Below, piece after piece: positions 46,196-48,190 of a stretch of DNA of 48,190 nt. The notes beneath the pieces were generated by a model. That model saw only the letters and a list, made by a program, of their open reading frames with translations. It made no database searches and was not told where the DNA came from. A program made the position numbers and the translations under genes. The stretch is from Orbus hercynius (GTDB lineage Bacteria; Pseudomonadota; Gammaproteobacteria; Enterobacterales; Orbaceae): the NCBI RefSeq assembly GCF_003634275.1, contig NZ_RBWY01000006.1:1-48190 (forward strand), in the 5' to 3' direction. Within the stretch, counting starts at the first letter, position 1. Every line of letters starts with the position of its first letter.

Positions 46196-47410
46196 TTATT
46201 TTTGGTTATTGTTTGTTATTGTTGCAACGACCGATGCCGTAATGTCCGGTTCACCAACCACAATTAATTGTTTATTACCGGTTGATAATGTATGTTCAAC
46301 TGCTAATGCGAGCGCAAAAAAGTATGCACTATGTTTAGCATTACCAATAGTTGTATCGATATTAAAAATACTGCCCGGATCAAATTCGATCTGATTAAAG
46401 TAATTCATAATGTCGATATTTTGCTGAGTTGAGATACCGCTATACCACACACCATCATAACTTGCGCTGTGCTTAGCTCCCCATAACAACGCATGATCAA
46501 GCGTTTTAGCCAGTTCGCCTGTTTGTTCACTGCGGTAGATTTTAGCGATTTTATCAGTATTAACCACTTCGGTTAATTTTTTAATCGCTTGTTCACCCGC
46601 AAGTAGCATGATTAGTGCTTCTTCAGCATCATTTTTTATTGGAAAAGCAAAAAGGCGAGCATTAATGAGTAATAGTAGATCATCATCATAATCACTATTA
46701 TCAAGCCAGACCTGAGTAAATAACGTACCACGACATGGAGAGTTAACCATAATGCTAGCAGGACAAATCAATTTACCGAAAGTCCGTTGCCATAATGCTT
46801 CAATATTTTCAATTTTAGTCGGCGTCTCTATAAACAACCGCACGTGGATCTGCAAATTATTTGGCAATGCTGTCAATAATGACTGATATTCATTACACCA
46901 TTGTATAAAAAGCGCCTCGAGCCTAGCATCAAAATTACTTGGCGTGATGTCTAAATACGATTTTTGCTGCTTATACGAAATTAACTCATTGTCATTACCA
47001 AAATTATCACCATTTATTGAATAACTATTACTGGTAACCCCGTTCGCATTACCACTCTCACCATACCGAGTGAGAACAGAATGAGATAAAACATACAATC
47101 CCCGTCTGGCATAATCAATCAAATGCTCACGTCGACCATTACGGTTAATATTCCACTGTTTAATATAGGCTTCACGGTAGCCACGGTAGTATATACCATA
47201 TAACAGACTAAATACCCATAAACCAATCGGTACAACGACAGCACAAAGAATAAGTAATAGATCAGACAGTGAGTAAAAAAAGCTCACAATTAAGGTAATT
47301 AAGCCGCCGGCAACAACAAACGCGAATAATAGCATAGCCCAAAACCACCCGCTAAATTTTTGTAACGGTGGTAACGGCTGCGGTAATTTAGTTAAATCAA
47401 CTGGCATCAA
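46196..47410 (-). CDS. T6SS-locus membrane protein of unknown function
   Basis: An unnamed 404-aa protein encoded between the PAAR gene and tssM. Two adjacent hydrophobic helices (about 22-44 and 48-73) are followed by a basic segment and a large soluble domain (about 100-404). It is not TssL: it has no OmpA-like C-terminus and only the paired helices. An Asn/Ser/Gly-rich linker (about 120-140) separates the two parts. Its start overlaps the PAAR stop by four bases and it ends 20 bases before tssM, so it is tightly built into the operon. An accessory role in membrane complex or effector loading is inference. Confidence 0.75.
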   Translation of the reverse strand: MMPVDLTKLPQPLPPLQKFSGWFWAMLLFAFVVAGGLITLIVSFFYSLSDLLLILCAVVVPIGLWVFSLLYGIYYRGYREAYIKQWNINRNGRREHLIDYARRGLYVLSHSVLTRYGESGNANGVTSNSYSINGDNFGNDNELISYKQQKSYLDITPSNFDARLEALFIQWCNEYQSLLTALPNNLQIHVRLFIETPTKIENIEALWQRTFGKLICPASIMVNSPCRGTLFTQVWLDNSDYDDDLLLLINARLFAFPIKNDAEEALIMLLAGEQAIKKLTEVVNTDKIAKIYRSEQTGELAKTLDHALLWGAKHSASYDGVWYSGISTQQNIDIMNYFNQIEFDPGSIFNIDTTIGNAKHSAYFFALALAVEHTLSTGNKQLIVVGEPDITASVVATITNNNQK

Positions 47411-47679
47411 CCTTTCCCTACATCAGACAACGACGAAATTAACACGCAACCACAGCCCGCATGGTGCCCATCAAGGGCAATCGGTTTACCTTGATCTCGA
47501 AAGGTAGCGTCCCCTTCAATGATTGGGGTCACGCCATGACCATTGATAGGACAACTGACCATATCGCCAATACGTGCAACTGGCTTACCATGGACAATCA
47601 TGGTTGACGAGGCAGAAATCACCTTGCCACCATGATTAGTCGCATCCCCTAAACGAATAACACAACGTAGTTTTCCCAT
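47407..47679 (-). CDS. PAAR-domain spike-tip protein
   Basis: A 90-aa single-domain PAAR protein that caps the VgrG trimer and sharpens the T6SS spike. The repeated Pro-Ala-Ala-Arg-type pattern is seen in IRLGDATNHGGKVISAS, IVHGKPVARIGDMVSCP and PIALDGHHAGCGCVL. The conserved His and Cys residues (His16, Cys43, His68, Cys73) fit the zinc site at the tip. No effector extension is fused. It is coupled by a four-base overlap to the next gene. The 145-base gap upstream may carry a promoter. Confidence 0.92.
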   Translation of the reverse strand: MGKLRCVIRLGDATNHGGKVISASSTMIVHGKPVARIGDMVSCPINGHGVTPIIEGDATFRDQGKPIALDGHHAGCGCVLISSLSDVGKG

Positions 47680-47824
47680 TATAGTTCCTATTGTTCGACT
47701 GTATTAGAGTTGATCCTATTTACCATCTAATCCATTAAAATTAAGGCTCATAATAAAAAACCTAGCCGTAATTTTTCATTATTCAACACGTTAAAATATG
47801 ACTCACCGCTCAACCTTGAGCGAC

Positions 47825-48190
47825 TTATTCACTCTCAAGTAACTTGCCAGACGGCGGAATCACCCAATAAGACAATGAGTCTTGATATAAATTGCCGTCT
47901 TTACCTTTATAAAAGGTCTTAGTATCCGGGTAACTCACATCCTCTTGCAAGACCTTAAACTGAGGATATATGGCATCCAATTTCTTTTGTGAATGGGTTA
48001 CCCAAGCAGGAATATCCAGCACATGGTAATTATAGCCAACATACACTTCAGTGCGTCGGATATTGGCATTCCCCATGCCCTCGCCGACCTTTCTTTCTTC
48101 CACGTTAGTCACCTTCTCAAGCTGGATGAGGCCATAACAGAAGGCATTGTTGTAAATGATACCATTACTATATTGCTTAGGAAATTCATG
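47825..48190 (-). CDS. C-terminal part of an unknown gene cut by the window edge
   Basis: The reading frame stays open to the right edge, so the start lies beyond 48190; the GTG at 48112 is internal (EKVTNVEE), not a start. The visible 121 residues end in SYWVIPPSGKLLESE and include YNNAFCYGLIQLEK, RRTEVYVGYNYHVLDIPAWV and TKTFYKGKDGNLYQDS. I do not recognise the family. Lying just upstream of a PAAR gene on the same strand, it could belong to an effector, an effector-associated protein or an immunity protein, but nothing in the visible part proves this. Confidence 0.6.
   Translation of the reverse strand, partial: HEFPKQYSNGIIYNNAFCYGLIQLEKVTNVEERKVGEGMGNANIRRTEVYVGYNYHVLDIPAWVTHSQKKLDAIYPQFKVLQEDVSYPDTKTFYKGKDGNLYQDSLSYWVIPPSGKLLESE

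Noticed and set aside
48110-48112. GTG as start codon of the last gene
   Set aside because: The frame is open upstream to the window edge and the flanking residues look like normal protein sequence, so the GTG is most likely internal.

Overview
The window comes from an AT-rich gammaproteobacterium close to the Enterobacterales/Pasteurellales. An Orbales-type (Gilliamella/Orbus-like) host is my best inference. The support is a recognisable secM-secA-mutT block, trkH-hemG running into an rRNA-type promoter, an Nlp/SfsB regulator, and E. coli-like Tgt, QueA, ParC, ParE, Orn, WaaA and AdhP proteins. No species-level marker such as 16S rRNA lies inside the window.

Layout. Positions 1-11,300 are housekeeping genes, all on the minus strand. 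In transcription order they are secM, secA, mutT, parE, parC, djlA, trkH and hemG, followed by an rRNA-like P1 promoter firing out of the left edge. Positions 11,545-14,367 (plus strand) hold orn-waaA-hemH, which ends tail to tail with a lemA/DUF3137 pair on the minus strand. An M20 amidohydrolase (minus) and adhP (plus) follow.

Positions 18,875-22,389 look like a small decayed genomic island. It is bounded by 29-bp imperfect direct repeats (27/29 by eye), and the right repeat overlaps the terminator of tRNA-Pro(UGG). Inside are a tandemly duplicated small XRE regulator, a divergent Nlp/SfsB-type regulator, a very AT-rich orphan gene, a broken tyrosine recombinase (two frameshifts, one stop, no N-terminus) and a TIR-domain gene whose base composition differs from its surroundings.

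Positions 22,413-26,480 hold tRNA-Pro, tgt and queA, with two paralogous M48 lipoprotein peptidases inserted on the opposite strand between tgt and queA. Positions 26,680-33,962 are a malonate decarboxylase locus, mdcA-C-D-E-F-G-H plus a LysR regulator (MdcR type). mdcB, which makes the prosthetic-group precursor, is absent. It should let the cell import malonate and decarboxylate it to acetate via an acyl-carrier-protein cycle.

ffh and two poorly characterised envelope genes follow. From 37,285 to the right edge is part of a type VI secretion locus on the minus strand (PAAR, an unnamed membrane protein, tssM, tssA, tssF, tssG, tssJ, tssE). The sheath, tube, ClpV, TssK/TssL and VgrG genes are not in the window and presumably lie beyond the right edge. 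The last gene is cut by that edge.

The observations most worth following are the tRNA-Pro island with its TIR gene and dead integrase, a divergent SecM that keeps GIRAGP but lacks the Phe/Trp of the E. coli arrest motif, a TssM without a Walker A motif, and the mdc locus without mdcB.
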